Below, one piece after another: positions 16,538-26,064 of a stretch of 64,000 bases of DNA. This stretch comes from Sulfurimonas denitrificans DSM 1251 (GTDB taxonomy: Bacteria > Campylobacterota > Campylobacteria > Campylobacterales > Sulfurimonadaceae). A program made the translations under genes and the position numbers. Where the stretch lies: assembly GCF_000012965.1 (NCBI RefSeq), contig NC_007575.1, forward strand, positions 1,550,001 to 1,614,000, written 5' to 3'. Each line of letters opens with the position of its first letter. Position 1 is the stretch's first letter. The notes beneath the pieces are model-generated. The model saw only the letters and a program-made list of their open reading frames with translations, searched no databases and was not told where the DNA came from.

Positions 16538-17041
16538 TTATATAGATAGCGGGTCGTCTGATGGCTCTATCTCTTCAAAGTCTTCTATTATCTGATCAAA
16601 CATTTTCATACTGTTTTTTGCTTTTACTATCTGCTCTTCAAAGATTGAACTTGAAGCTGGGAATGCTTCTGCTAACTCCTCATAGATTAAAATACGCCCA
16701 TTTATGTGTCTGTTTATCTCACTAAAAGCACCTCTTAAAAACTCTTTTGAATTTGTATGTCTAAATAGTGCTCTAACCATTTTAACACGCTCTTTTATAG
16801 GGATAGACTCATCTATCGCTTCTGCGATTCTTTTTATATCAAGTCTTGATAGATAAACTCCACTAATTGCTGGAGCTAAAAGTTTTGTACTTAAGGCATC
16901 TACAAACTGAGGAACGGGAACCTCATCCTCTTTATCAGTAGTTTCATCACCATTTTGTGAGCCTTCTGAATCTATTGAACAACTACTTTTTACAAATTTA
17001 TCAAACTCTGCTCTTAAATCACTTAAATCTTCTCTATTCAT
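16538..17041 (-). CDS. Hypothetical protein, last gene of TorD/polyferredoxin operon
   Basis: 167-residue soluble acidic protein not assigned to a family. Residues 18-42 are a low-complexity acidic linker (DSEGSQNGDETTDKEDE). The rest is predicted mostly helical (LSRLDIKRIAEAIDESIPIKERVKMVRALFR; HINGRILIYEELAEAF). It has no membrane segment. The start is ATG 17041, five bases after AGGAG; a GTG one codon upstream is less likely. It sits 16 bases after the AroE-like gene and so belongs to the chaperone/ferredoxin operon. A role in maturing a molybdenum or iron-sulfur enzyme is inferred only from context. Confidence 0.7.
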   Translation of the reverse strand: MNREDLSDLRAEFDKFVKSSCSIDSEGSQNGDETTDKEDEVPVPQFVDALSTKLLAPAISGVYLSRLDIKRIAEAIDESIPIKERVKMVRALFRHTNSKEFLRGAFSEINRHINGRILIYEELAEAFPASSSIFEEQIVKAKNSMKMFDQIIEDFEEIEPSDDPLSI

Positions 17042-17057
17042 CACTTCTCCTATTTTA

Positions 17058-17855
17058 TTAAAATTTCATATCACTTTTATCATGCTCTAGATGTTTTTTA
17101 TCTTCCAAAAACTCAAAAGTAGCTTGACTTATCACATCCAACATATCATCAAAACCCAGATAAGGAGCTCCTACTTCAAGTGCTCTTACTTTGAGTGCTG
17201 AGAACTCTTTTTTTTGTTTCATATCAAGATTAATGGGGCTTAATTTGCTAACCATAGAAAGAGAGTTAAAATCAGAAAAATCGATAACAGCATCATATAA
17301 AGACAAATCTACTTCCATGTTATCTGCAAGACGATTTATGTCCGCACTCTTCTCGCCTATTTCCTCGCAAAAGAGCATTAACTGCTCTATCTCATCAAAA
17401 TAAAAACTTATATTAAACTCTTTTGCAAAAAAGAGAAATGCTCTAGCTCTCTCATCAACCCCAAGAAGTGCTACTTTTTTAACACCTTTATCTTTTAAAA
17501 ATTTTACAAGAGTTTTGTATAGCAAAACATCTCCGACAAGCCTGTTTTCATCTCTTATGACAATATCACACAACCCGCTAAATTCTACAGCTTCACTCTT
17601 TTGGCTAAGAGTCTCTAAGACATTTTTCATATACTCATTTGAGATTAAAGCACCATTTACATGTGAGTTTTTCATATTTGAGAGCGTAAAGAAAAAATCA
17701 TCCTCCCGTATATTCATAGGAATCATCATTGCATTTTTGTTTCTTGCTTTAAATAGCTTATTTAGTGTTGCAGAGATGCTATTTTGTCCAGCAAATTCTC
17801 CTATAAAACCATAAAGCTGTGTGTGATGTGATATCTCATTTGCATCATTCATCAT
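17058..17855 (-). CDS. Shikimate dehydrogenase-like protein, probably not a true AroE
   Basis: 265 residues. The N-terminus YGFIGEFAGQNSISATLNKLF resembles the AroE substrate domain opening, and KKVALLGVDERARAFLFFAKE (about 140) resembles its Rossmann glycine region, but weakly. Where AroE has a catalytic Lys after NVTxP, this protein reads VNGALISNEYM, so shikimate chemistry is doubtful. I start it at ATG 17855, nine bases after AAGGAGG and overlapping the ferredoxin stop as ATGA. It is embedded in the TorD/polyferredoxin operon, which suggests an accessory role for a redox enzyme rather than aromatic biosynthesis. Function unproven. Confidence 0.65.
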   Translation of the reverse strand: MMNDANEISHHTQLYGFIGEFAGQNSISATLNKLFKARNKNAMMIPMNIREDDFFFTLSNMKNSHVNGALISNEYMKNVLETLSQKSEAVEFSGLCDIVIRDENRLVGDVLLYKTLVKFLKDKGVKKVALLGVDERARAFLFFAKEFNISFYFDEIEQLMLFCEEIGEKSADINRLADNMEVDLSLYDAVIDFSDFNSLSMVSKLSPINLDMKQKKEFSALKVRALEVGAPYLGFDDMLDVISQATFEFLEDKKHLEHDKSDMKF

Positions 17856-18961
17856 GTTACATAACCTCCTTTTATTCCCCAAAGTTCTCTTGCTTCTTCA
17901 TCTTCAGCTTTGCATCTGTAACAGAGTTTATCGCTAGAATTTGTACTAAAAATAACATTACACTCATCACATCTTCTCACCTTAAAAGTGATTAAATTTT
18001 GAACTGTTGGTTCAAAAAACTCCTTTACTCTATATGTAGGCGAGAGTGTAATAGCCTCTGGCTCACAAACATCATGACAAATATGGCACTTAATACACAA
18101 AAACGGATCAAACTCTATCTTAGAATTTTTAATATCAGAACTTAACGCTCCACTTGGACAGACTCTATAGCACATCTGACATGCAGTACATGTAGTCTCA
18201 TTCACCATTTTCATGGATGTGAATGTGAGCTCATCTGATTCTATTATATGATAGATTGATGGTTTCTCTACACGCTTTAGAGCCGTAAAGAAGAGCTTTC
18301 TTCTATCTGTTATACGTTTTTGCTTTAGCAGTGCTATATCGCTCTTTTTGAGAGTATGCTCAACCAACTCATCTGTTGCTTTTTGTATCTCTTTTTCAAA
18401 CTCTATCTTTGATTTAACTATACCCTTGAGATTTACCTTAGAGAAAAACTCTCTTCTTGAACTCTGCTCTTTTAAATCTGCCTCTTTTTCATACTTGATA
18501 TACTCAAGTTTTATAACCGAGTCACTCTCCATAGCTTCAAGTATATAAGAAGCCTCTTCATAATTTTTCTCTATTTGAGGCTTGCACTTGTGTGCAATAG
18601 CGCACTCATCACAATGCCCCATATCAAAAATCATCTCTTTTTTAAGAAGAGCCATAGAGATAATATTTTCTATGTTTAGTGCCGCAATACATGGTACATT
18701 TTTTCTACATGATATAAGGTTGTCGCTATCTTCTATATAGTTAAAAAAGAAATCCGTTGTACTAAAATCATCCAAATATAGTGCTTCATTTGGACAGACA
18801 CTATCACAAGCTCCACAACCTACACACGCTGAAAAGTTGATTGATGGCAAAGGGTTACCTCCAACAACTATCGCCTCAGTTGGGCAGACAATTTCACATC
18901 TGTTACACTCACTCTCCTTTGAGAGTGACCTTACGCAACGGCTTGTCCTTAGCTGTATCAT
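17852..18961 (-). CDS. Multi-cluster 4Fe-4S polyferredoxin
   Basis: 369-residue soluble iron-sulfur protein, probably an electron carrier or cluster donor. Cys motifs from the N-terminus: CNRCEIVCP (about 19), CVGCGACDSVCP (about 46), scattered CRKNVPC and CDECAIAHKC (about 85-127), CTACQMCYRVCP (about 260), CIKCHICHDVCEP (about 289), and a C-terminal zinc-ribbon-like CDEC...CYRC pair (about 333-352). There is no signal peptide. A charged helical linker (about 140-235) separates two halves. It lies one base after the TorD-like gene and overlaps the next gene by four bases. The partner enzyme is not in the window. Confidence 0.85.
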   Translation of the reverse strand: MIQLRTSRCVRSLSKESECNRCEIVCPTEAIVVGGNPLPSINFSACVGCGACDSVCPNEALYLDDFSTTDFFFNYIEDSDNLISCRKNVPCIAALNIENIISMALLKKEMIFDMGHCDECAIAHKCKPQIEKNYEEASYILEAMESDSVIKLEYIKYEKEADLKEQSSRREFFSKVNLKGIVKSKIEFEKEIQKATDELVEHTLKKSDIALLKQKRITDRRKLFFTALKRVEKPSIYHIIESDELTFTSMKMVNETTCTACQMCYRVCPSGALSSDIKNSKIEFDPFLCIKCHICHDVCEPEAITLSPTYRVKEFFEPTVQNLITFKVRRCDECNVIFSTNSSDKLCYRCKAEDEEARELWGIKGGYVT

Positions 18962-18962
18962 C

Positions 18963-19580
18963 TTAAGCTTTTTGCTCTTTTGTCAAATACTCATTGTCAC
19001 TAAGAATAAATTCTAATGCCAAATCAGAGGCATCATAGTAAAGAGGCGTTCTTGCTTCATACTTTACATTTATAAGATACATTGGAGCCCATCTGAGTAG
19101 ATGTTTATTTAAAAATTCACTCTGTGTCTCTCTTAAGACTTTAATTGACTCTTTATCATTTGCTTCAAGAGCCTTTACCTCAGCCTCGACAAGATGATGC
19201 ATAAACTCCAGCTCAACTCCAATGTGATCAGCAGATACAGCTCTTGCAGCTTCATAATCAACCACAAAGTTAAACGCACTGTACATATCAGTCACAGGAT
19301 TTGCTCCGCCTGTTTCAATCTTTTGGTCTTCACGTGTGTAAAAAGTTTCATAAGGGATAAGGTGCAGTATAGATAAATTTACAAAATCTGGATTTAAATA
19401 CTCCTCTAAGAGTTTTTTATCTTCAATCTCTAAAAAAGGTTCCCAAGTTTTAAGTGTTGGGAAAAAATCTAAAATATTCTCATCATTTCTTATCATACGC
19501 AACACCCCTTCATCTAACTCTTGAAGTAACACACGAGATAAAAGTGCATAAATATTTGCTCTTGCTTTGCTGTTTTGCAT
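18963..19580 (-). CDS. TorD/DmsD-family redox enzyme maturation chaperone
   Basis: 205-residue all-helical cytoplasmic protein with the TorD-family pattern: NSKARANIYALLSRVLLQEL at the N-terminus and GVELEFMHHLVEAE with the conserved HIGVELEFMHHL helix near 120. Upstream of this helix the family's E-x4-D region appears as YETFYTREDQ. These chaperones bind Tat signal peptides of molybdoenzymes such as formate, DMSO or TMAO enzymes and help cofactor insertion. It is the first gene of a leftward four-gene operon. No molybdoenzyme catalytic subunit adjoins, so the client is unknown; NapA, encoded 19 kb away, usually relies on NapD. Confidence 0.85.
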   Translation of the reverse strand: MQNSKARANIYALLSRVLLQELDEGVLRMIRNDENILDFFPTLKTWEPFLEIEDKKLLEEYLNPDFVNLSILHLIPYETFYTREDQKIETGGANPVTDMYSAFNFVVDYEAARAVSADHIGVELEFMHHLVEAEVKALEANDKESIKVLRETQSEFLNKHLLRWAPMYLINVKYEARTPLYYDASDLALEFILSDNEYLTKEQKA

Positions 19581-19739
19581 TCTTTTTTTCTTTATTTTGA
19601 TTTTTTAGTTTATGATTCTATCCAAAAAGTCTAAATTTAGGATTATGAGTTTAAAATTTATATGCTCTCTTGCAATTGATTTAAAACAAATTTATTAGCT
19701 ATTACATGTGTTAAAATTCACCTAAAAAAAGGATTTCCT

Positions 19740-20156
19740 ATCACTTACACACTCATTCATACCATTCATATTTTTTCAGTTTTTATATATGGCGGTTTTT
19801 TATTTGTTGACATTCTCTTTTTATCAAAAATGAATCAAACACTTAATCAAGAAGAGCACACTAAAGCTAGAGAAGCGATTATGGTACATGTAAGAAAAGT
19901 TGTCCCTTATGCTCTAATGGTAGCTGTTGCTAGTGGTCTCTTTCTTTTTTCTCAAGTTTTTGGAAAAATTGAAAATGGCTCACTCTCTTACTTTCAAACA
20001 CTCCTTAGCATTAAAGCTTTTTTTGGATTGTGGTTAGGATTTAGAGGAATAAACCAAAAACTTTTCAAGATAAATCCGTGGGTATTTAAAAATCACTTTT
20101 TCCCCTTTAGCCTCGTTGTCATCATTATCTTATTATCACAATTTATGTATTTATAG
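19740..20156 (+). CDS. Four-span membrane protein lacking a standard start codon
   Basis: The frame is open from 19680, and its protein-like region begins ITYTLIHTIHIFSVFIYGG, a hydrophobic segment with two His, directly joined to the part that starts at ATG 19830 (MNQTLNQEEHTK). Beginning at 19830 would delete the first membrane span. No ATG, GTG or TTG exists in frame between 19680 and 19830. ATC 19740 lies six bases after AAAGGA, so an AUC start is the best fit, giving 138 residues. Later spans are VPYALMVAVASGLFLFSQV, FQTLLSIKAFFGLWLGF and FFPFSLVVIIILLSQFMYL. A cytochrome- or CopD-like role is a guess. Confidence 0.6.
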   Translation: MTYTLIHTIHIFSVFIYGGFLFVDILFLSKMNQTLNQEEHTKAREAIMVHVRKVVPYALMVAVASGLFLFSQVFGKIENGSLSYFQTLLSIKAFFGLWLGFRGINQKLFKINPWVFKNHFFPFSLVVIIILLSQFMYL

Positions 20157-20240
20157 ATAAAAGAAAAATAAGATAAATTCATAATAATATCTTTTAAAAT
20201 ATGCTATGATTCATTTAAATAATGTAATAAAGGCTCGTTA

Positions 20241-22139
20241 ATGTTTAAAAATTTAAGTATTCATAAGAAGATGAACTATTTTATAGCGATGGTAACTGTC
20301 TCTGTATTCTCAGCAGCTATATCTATATTTATAGCTATGGGATATGTAGATTCTCAGTATGAACATCTACATGAAAACTCTATGATTGGTGGATTAACAA
20401 CACTGAAAATAGAAAAAAACCTAAATTATGTAAGCAGACTCTCAAGAGATATTATGCTTGGCGGAGATTATGAAAAAAATTTAGCAAACCTCGAAAAAAC
20501 TCTACACAACATAGAAGATGGATTTAATTCTCTTGAGATACTTATGGCAAAAGATGACTCTCTTAATATGGTTAAAGAGGCAAAAACATCAACAATGCTA
20601 TTTTTAAATAATACACTTAAAATGATGAAGTCTCTTGATGCCCAAGACATAAAAGATAACAAAACTCAAATCTATGCTAACTACTCTGAAGAACTTACTC
20701 CTTTTGCAAACACATCAAGAGATTCATTTAAAAAACTTGTAGAATTTAAATCAAAAGAGCTTGAGGATGCCTCTTCTTCACTAGCTAAAGTGTTAAATGT
20801 TTTTAAATACTTAGCTCTTGTTGCTGGTATTGCTGTTGGTCTTATTGTTTTAATACTCGCAACAATTATTAGAAAATCGATAACTTCTGGAATAAATAAT
20901 TTCACATCTCTTATAAGCTATGTTGCTAAAGGCGATTTTAGTCATAAGGGCAGTGAAAATGATAGAAATACAGAACTTGGAATTATGGGACATGAACTCT
21001 CTAAGCTTATAGAACATACACAAAATCTTATTCATGAGATAAATACAACAATTACAGATGCTTCAAAAGGTATCTTTTCTCATAAAATCTCATCTGATGG
21101 CATGAGCGGAGAGTTTGTAGATGCTATAGAGAGTGTTGAGAAAAGCATTGAGTTCATGAAGACTCAACATGCAAAAGCACAAAGAGATGTTTTTAACTCA
21201 AAAATCAGCACAAAGAGTGTAAATGTTTCAGAGTCACTCTCACTAATAATCTCTGATTTAAGTTCAAATATCAATGATTTAAAAACTATAACATCCGCTA
21301 CAAAAGAAGCATCAGAATCTGCTATGAACTCAAAAAATGATATTTTAAATATCACACGAGAGTTAAACGCATTAACAGAGCAGGTAAATACAAACAACCA
21401 CAGTATCTTAGAAATTACAAACCAAGCAAATGAGATAACCTCTGTAATTCAGTTGATTACAGATATAGCAGACCAAACAAACCTTCTAGCTCTCAACGCT
21501 GCGATTGAAGCTGCTCGTGCAGGTGAACATGGTCGTGGGTTTGCAGTTGTTGCGGATGAAGTACGTAAACTAGCTGAGAGAACACATAAAGCAACAGGTG
21601 AGATTTCAGTATCTATAAAATCATTACAACAAGATATGAATGAGATACAAACAAGCTCCGAGATGATGAAAGCAACAGTTGAAGACTCTACTCAAAAAAT
21701 GAATGGGTTTGAGAGTGCTCTAATTGAACTTAGCAATAACTCACTTAAAATGGTTGACTACTCTTATGGAATGGAGAACAGCATATTTATAGTTCTTGCA
21801 AAGTTAGAACATATTTTATACAAATCACGTGTTTATAACTCTATTGTTTCACTTAAAAAAATGTTTGAACAACAAGATACTCACCAGTGCGCACTTGGTA
21901 TTTGGTACGATGATGAGGGCAAGAGAAGATTTGCTGAAACTTCATCATTTAACAAATTATCAACTCCTCATGAGATAGTTCATAAAAATGCAAACGCTAA
22001 TCTATTTTATTTAGATCAAAGAGCTGATGAGGAGACTCTGAAAAATTCTCAAAATATTATTAATAACTTTGATAATATGGAAAAAGCTTCTGAAGAGCTA
22101 TTTGCACTCCTTGACACAATGCTTCAAGAGTCAAAATAG
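20241..22139 (+). CDS. Methyl-accepting chemotaxis protein with C-terminal CZB zinc domain
   Basis: 632-residue transmembrane chemoreceptor signalling through CheW/CheA. TM1 is about 14-34, a periplasmic four-helix domain spans about 35-185, and TM2 is about 188-210 ([20 protein letters not shown]). A HAMP-like region follows. The signalling hairpin tip [30 protein letters not shown] is near 417-446. The C-terminus (about 530-632) matches a chemoreceptor zinc-binding (CZB) domain: [13 protein letters not shown] and [10 protein letters not shown] supply the expected His and Cys ligands. In known relatives CZB senses zinc or hypochlorite. It is a single gene, distant from the cheVAW cluster at 51-55 kb. 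Confidence 0.9.
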   Translation: MFKNLSIHKKMNYFIAMVTVSVFSAAISIFIAMGYVDSQYEHLHENSMIGGLTTLKIEKNLNYVSRLSRDIMLGGDYEKNLANLEKTLHNIEDGFNSLEILMAKDDSLNMVKEAKTSTMLFLNNTLKMMKSLDAQDIKDNKTQIYANYSEELTPFANTSRDSFKKLVEFKSKELEDASSSLAKVLNVFKYLALVAGIAVGLIVLILATIIRKSITSGINNFTSLISYVAKGDFSHKGSENDRNTELGIMGHELSKLIEHTQNLIHEINTTITDASKGIFSHKISSDGMSGEFVDAIESVEKSIEFMKTQHAKAQRDVFNSKISTKSVNVSESLSLIISDLSSNINDLKTITSATKEASESAMNSKNDILNITRELNALTEQVNTNNHSILEITNQANEITSVIQLITDIADQTNLLALNAAIEAARAGEHGRGFAVVADEVRKLAERTHKATGEISVSIKSLQQDMNEIQTSSEMMKATVEDSTQKMNGFESALIELSNNSLKMVDYSYGMENSIFIVLAKLEHILYKSRVYNSIVSLKKMFEQQDTHQCALGIWYDDEGKRRFAETSSFNKLSTPHEIVHKNANANLFYLDQRADEETLKNSQNIINNFDNMEKASEELFALLDTMLQESK

Positions 22140-22149
22140 CTAAAAATCC

Positions 22150-22518
22150 CTACTCCCACTCATCATAAATTGAGCTGGAGTGTTTCTCTTTTTTGTAACG
22201 TCTTGAGTTTTTAGTTTTTTCTAACTGATTTGAGATGTATAAAATATCATCTTTAATCTCTTCTATCTCTTTATCACTATCTTGATAAGAGATAATCTTT
22301 TTTACAATTTTTTGAAGATCTTGCAAATCCCCTTTGTAAATATCTATCTCTTCAACTCTATTTAGCACTTTTTGACTATTTTGTACCTTTTTAGAGTAAC
22401 TCTCTTTTGTGATATTTTGAGTAGTTAAAAGATAAGATAGAATGCTCTTATGAAATCGCTCCAATGCTCTTATGTATCGGAGTCTAAGTGAATTGTCTAT
22501 AGCTTTTTGCGATGCCAT
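22150..22518 (-). CDS. Hypothetical small coiled-coil protein
   Basis: 122-residue soluble, highly charged protein. Long heptad-like helices (residues about 20-60 and 70-105, e.g. EEIKDDILYISNQLEKTK) suggest a coiled coil, and the C-terminus is basic then acidic (RRYKKEKHSSSIYDEWE). I recognise no family. It ends 10 bases from the convergent chemoreceptor gene and is divergent from the rhodanese gene. The strong start context and continuous frame support a real gene, but no function can be given. Confidence 0.65.
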   Translation of the reverse strand: MASQKAIDNSLRLRYIRALERFHKSILSYLLTTQNITKESYSKKVQNSQKVLNRVEEIDIYKGDLQDLQKIVKKIISYQDSDKEIEEIKDDILYISNQLEKTKNSRRYKKEKHSSSIYDEWE

Positions 22519-22583
22519 CTCTAACCTATTATTTATTTATTGATACAATTATAACTTAATAACAAACCATGGAGAACAATTAC

Positions 22584-22982
22584 TTGAAAAAAATCTTAAT
22601 ATCGTTTCTACTTCTGTCCGCTTCACTCTTAGCAACCGTTATAAATGAAGAAGCCTCACAACAACTAATCGATTCTAAAACTCCGATAGTAGATATAAGA
22701 ACACCCGCTGAATGGAAAGAGACAGGTCTTTTAAAAGGGTCTATCCCAATTATGCTTTTTGATGAAAAAGGCAACTACGACTTAAAAGATTTTATAGATA
22801 AATTAAATAATGCAGTAGATACAAAAAAACAGTTTGCAATAATTTGCCGAACAGGGAGCAGGACTAGAGTTTTAGCACCATTTTTATCACAAAAATTAAA
22901 CTATGATGTAATAAATATAAAAAGTGGCATACTATATGCCAAATTTATAAAACTTCCTATAGAACCATACTCTGCTAAATAG
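22584..22982 (+). CDS. Secreted single-domain rhodanese
   Basis: 132-residue periplasmic sulfurtransferase-type protein. The signal peptide is KKILISFLLLSASLLA. The mature part shows PIVDIRTPAEWKETG (CH2A-like motif) and the active-site loop CRTGSRT near residue 93, with Cys as sulfur acceptor. I prefer TTG 22584 over ATG 22569 because the only ribosome-binding site, GGAG at 22571-22574, lies inside the longer version. A periplasmic rhodanese fits a sulfur-metabolising organism, but the substrate is not defined by context. Its end overlaps the convergent RND gene by eight bases. Confidence 0.88.
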   Translation: MKKILISFLLLSASLLATVINEEASQQLIDSKTPIVDIRTPAEWKETGLLKGSIPIMLFDEKGNYDLKDFIDKLNNAVDTKKQFAIICRTGSRTRVLAPFLSQKLNYDVINIKSGILYAKFIKLPIEPYSAK

Positions 22983-25900
22983 CTTTTTTTTCTATCTTAT
23001 TTACTAACGCATAGAGCGTTGGTAGATAGACAAGATTTAAAATTGTTCCCCAAATAAGACCAAAACCTATAGAAATAGCGATTGGTTGAAGTATTACGGC
23101 TTGCCCTGTTGCGTAAAAAATAAGAGTAAAAAGTCCTAAAAATGTGGTAAGCGTTGTTATAATAATTGGACGAAGTCTAAGTTTAGCCCTTAGTAAAAAC
23201 TCTTCTAATTTATGAGTGCCATGTAAAAAATCTAACATTATTATTCCATCATTGACAACGACTCCAGCAAGTCCTAATATCCCTATAATAGAAGTCATTG
23301 AGAGATTTATACCTAAAATTTTATGTCCAACTAGCGCACCTAAAACCGAGAGCGGAATAACACTCATAACCATAAGCGCATATTTTACCTTTGAAAATAT
23401 CAACAAAAGAGATAAGAAAATCAAAAACAGTGCCAAAAATATAGCCTTTTGCATATCGTTTCTTAATTGCTCTTTCTTCTCTTTTTCACCCAATAACATA
23501 ACATCTATACCACTCGCTCTTAGCTCATCTAGAGTTGGTTCAAGCTTGTCGAGCACCTCTTGTGAGGTTGTTTTTCTCTTATCAATAGTTGCAAAAAAGG
23601 TTTTTATAATACTTCCATTTAGTTTATTTATCTTCTCATAATCTCTTATCTCAATAATATCTGCAACTTGTGTTAATTTTACAGACTTACCCTCGCCAAA
23701 AGGAATACTAAAATTTAAAAAAGTATCAATACTATCTTTTTTAATATCCTCTGTTTTTATCTCCATCACACCTCTTTCATTGAAAGTTGTTGACTGTTTT
23801 TGCTCTAAAAAATATGCACTAAGTGTTCTAGCGATGCTAGCTTCACTAAGCCCTAAACTCTCCCCATAAGAGTTTATCTTTATCTTATACTCCATCTTTC
23901 CTAATTTTATATTATCACTAAAATTTCTAATTCCCTCAACTGATTCTATCTTCTCTTCTAACTTTTTTATCCCATCTTGGAGTAGCTCATCATTCATTCC
24001 AGATAAACTTATCTCAATATCGCTTCTTATTAACCCAGGCTTATCTTCCATAACGCCCAAATCTTCCATGTTGTATCTGTTTTTAAACTCTTTAATAATA
24101 TCTCTTGCCCTTGGAGAGAGCTCATACGTCTGTTCTTTGCGTATCTTTAATGGATCATTGAAATTGAAATTCAGATTTAAAATAGGGGTTATATAACTAT
24201 CTACAAAATTAGTGCTTGCTCTATCATGTAGTTCCATCGTTATCATAAAAACACCACTATTTCTTTGTGTCTCTCCAGAGAGACTTCTTCTATATCCAAT
24301 AATATTGGAGATTGCTTTTAGTGAGAACTCCTCTTTATGTTTTACCAACTCATCTTCTATCTCTTGTGAGATTTTATATGTCTCTTCAAGTGGAGTATTT
24401 ATATCTACCTTTCCAGATATGTAGAGAAAATTTCCATCAAAATTTGGGAAAAATTGAAATTTCATACTACTTGCCATGTATATAGAGATTATAGGAATTA
24501 GAACTAAAAAGAAAAAAAGTGATATTTTTTTAAAATGCAAAAAGCGTAAAATGACTCTCTCATACATATTTTGTAATGGAATCCAATTTACTCTATTGTT
24601 ACTCTTTCTTAAATATTCATTTGCATGTAGCGGTAAAAACAAAAAGCTCTCTATAAGTGAGCCAAGCAACATTATAATTACAGTAATCGGTATAAGCAGG
24701 ATAAAAAGTGCGGTCTCTCCTTGCATCATAAAGATAGGTAAAAATGCTACAACGGTTGTTAAAGTGGCAAGAGTAACAGGCAAGAGCATCTCTTTTGTTC
24801 CTCTTATAGTAGCCTCTAATCTATCCACTCCTTCATCTATATATCGCTGTATATTTTCACTTACAACAATCGCATCATCAACAACTATTCCTATAACTAT
24901 GAGCGCTCCTAAGAGTGAGACAACATTTATTGAGTAACCCATATAGTAAATAAAAGTGATTCCAATAAGAAATGAAAATGGGATTCCAAGTGCTACAATA
25001 ATAGCAATTCTTAGATTTATAAGAATATACAAAGATAAAAAAACCAAAATAAGACCGAGCATGAGGTTTGAGATAATAATGTCAAGTCTATCTTTAATCG
25101 GTTTTGAACTATCTTCATAAAATGTAAAATCTACATCTTTATAGTTTTTTTGTTGAGCTAAAACATACTCTTGGAGTCTTTTAGACAAAACTATAGCATC
25201 ACCACTTACTCCTTTTGATATATTTAAGGAGATAGTTTTTTTACCATTATATGTAGCTAACGTGTCAATTTGCGGATACTCTATGCTGATTTCTGCAATA
25301 TCTGAGAGTTTTACGTATCTGTTATCAATATTTAAAATAGCATCTCTATATCCATTGACATCAGCTTTGCCGTTTGCTGTTGAGATAAATACGAAGTTCC
25401 CTCTTTGTTCAATATCTCCAATTGGAAATATATATGAGAGATTTGAAATAGCCCCCAAAACTGCCCCATGATTTAAGCCATAAGCTAAAAGCGCTTCAGA
25501 GTTGATTTTGATTGTTACTTGTTCATCAGAATCACCGCGAATCAAAATTTCACTAACTCCAGGCACCTTTGCAGCTTTTGATTTCATATCTTGCGCAATT
25601 ACACTCAATTGACCAATAGATAACACTGAAGATGAGATAGCTAGTTTTATGAGCGGTTTAGATTTTTCTAAAAGTGTGGTGAGCGGCTCATTCATATCAC
25701 TTGGTAAATTTTGTCTGCTAAGTGCTACCGAATCCTTTACACGGCTAAGAGTTAGCTCTCTGTTTGCACCTTTACTTAATGTTAAAACTATCGCAAATGC
25801 ACCTGGTGAAATCGTGGTTTCACTCTTATCTATCCCGTTTATGTCACTAAGAGAATCTTCTATATCGCGAACTGCCATCTTATCCATTGTGTTGGCACTT

Positions 25901-26055
25901 GCACCCTTATACGAGCCCATAACACTTATCTTATCGAGCTCCATATCTGGAAACATCTCTTTAGGAATATTTATATATGAGTTAATCCCCATAAATATAA
26001 CAAACGCTAATAGCGCATGGTTAAGCCTACTGTTTTTTATAAAATATTCTATCAA
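22975..26055 (-). CDS. RND-family efflux transporter (AcrB/HAE1 type)
   Basis: 1026-residue inner-membrane proton-driven exporter. TM1 is near the N-terminus (LNHALLAFVIFMGI), and a large periplasmic loop starts IPKEMFPDMELDKISVMGSY. TM2-6 (about 325-470) include GALIVIGIVVDDAIVVSENI with the adjacent Asp pair needed for proton relay. A second periplasmic loop and TM8-12 follow (LGLAGVVVNDGIIMLDF, where one Asp is Asn). The length is typical. No membrane fusion protein or TolC gene is adjacent, unusual for this family. It ends inside the rhodanese stop region and follows the 157-residue hypothetical gene by nine bases. Confidence 0.92.
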   Translation of the reverse strand: MIEYFIKNSRLNHALLAFVIFMGINSYINIPKEMFPDMELDKISVMGSYKGASANTMDKMAVRDIEDSLSDINGIDKSETTISPGAFAIVLTLSKGANRELTLSRVKDSVALSRQNLPSDMNEPLTTLLEKSKPLIKLAISSSVLSIGQLSVIAQDMKSKAAKVPGVSEILIRGDSDEQVTIKINSEALLAYGLNHGAVLGAISNLSYIFPIGDIEQRGNFVFISTANGKADVNGYRDAILNIDNRYVKLSDIAEISIEYPQIDTLATYNGKKTISLNISKGVSGDAIVLSKRLQEYVLAQQKNYKDVDFTFYEDSSKPIKDRLDIIISNLMLGLILVFLSLYILINLRIAIIVALGIPFSFLIGITFIYYMGYSINVVSLLGALIVIGIVVDDAIVVSENIQRYIDEGVDRLEATIRGTKEMLLPVTLATLTTVVAFLPIFMMQGETALFILLIPITVIIMLLGSLIESFLFLPLHANEYLRKSNNRVNWIPLQNMYERVILRFLHFKKISLFFFLVLIPIISIYMASSMKFQFFPNFDGNFLYISGKVDINTPLEETYKISQEIEDELVKHKEEFSLKAISNIIGYRRSLSGETQRNSGVFMITMELHDRASTNFVDSYITPILNLNFNFNDPLKIRKEQTYELSPRARDIIKEFKNRYNMEDLGVMEDKPGLIRSDIEISLSGMNDELLQDGIKKLEEKIESVEGIRNFSDNIKLGKMEYKIKINSYGESLGLSEASIARTLSAYFLEQKQSTTFNERGVMEIKTEDIKKDSIDTFLNFSIPFGEGKSVKLTQVADIIEIRDYEKINKLNGSIIKTFFATIDKRKTTSQEVLDKLEPTLDELRASGIDVMLLGEKEKKEQLRNDMQKAIFLALFLIFLSLLLIFSKVKYALMVMSVIPLSVLGALVGHKILGINLSMTSIIGILGLAGVVVNDGIIMLDFLHGTHKLEEFLLRAKLRLRPIIITTLTTFLGLFTLIFYATGQAVILQPIAISIGFGLIWGTILNLVYLPTLYALVNKIEKKAI

Positions 26056-26064
26056 TTTCTTTGC

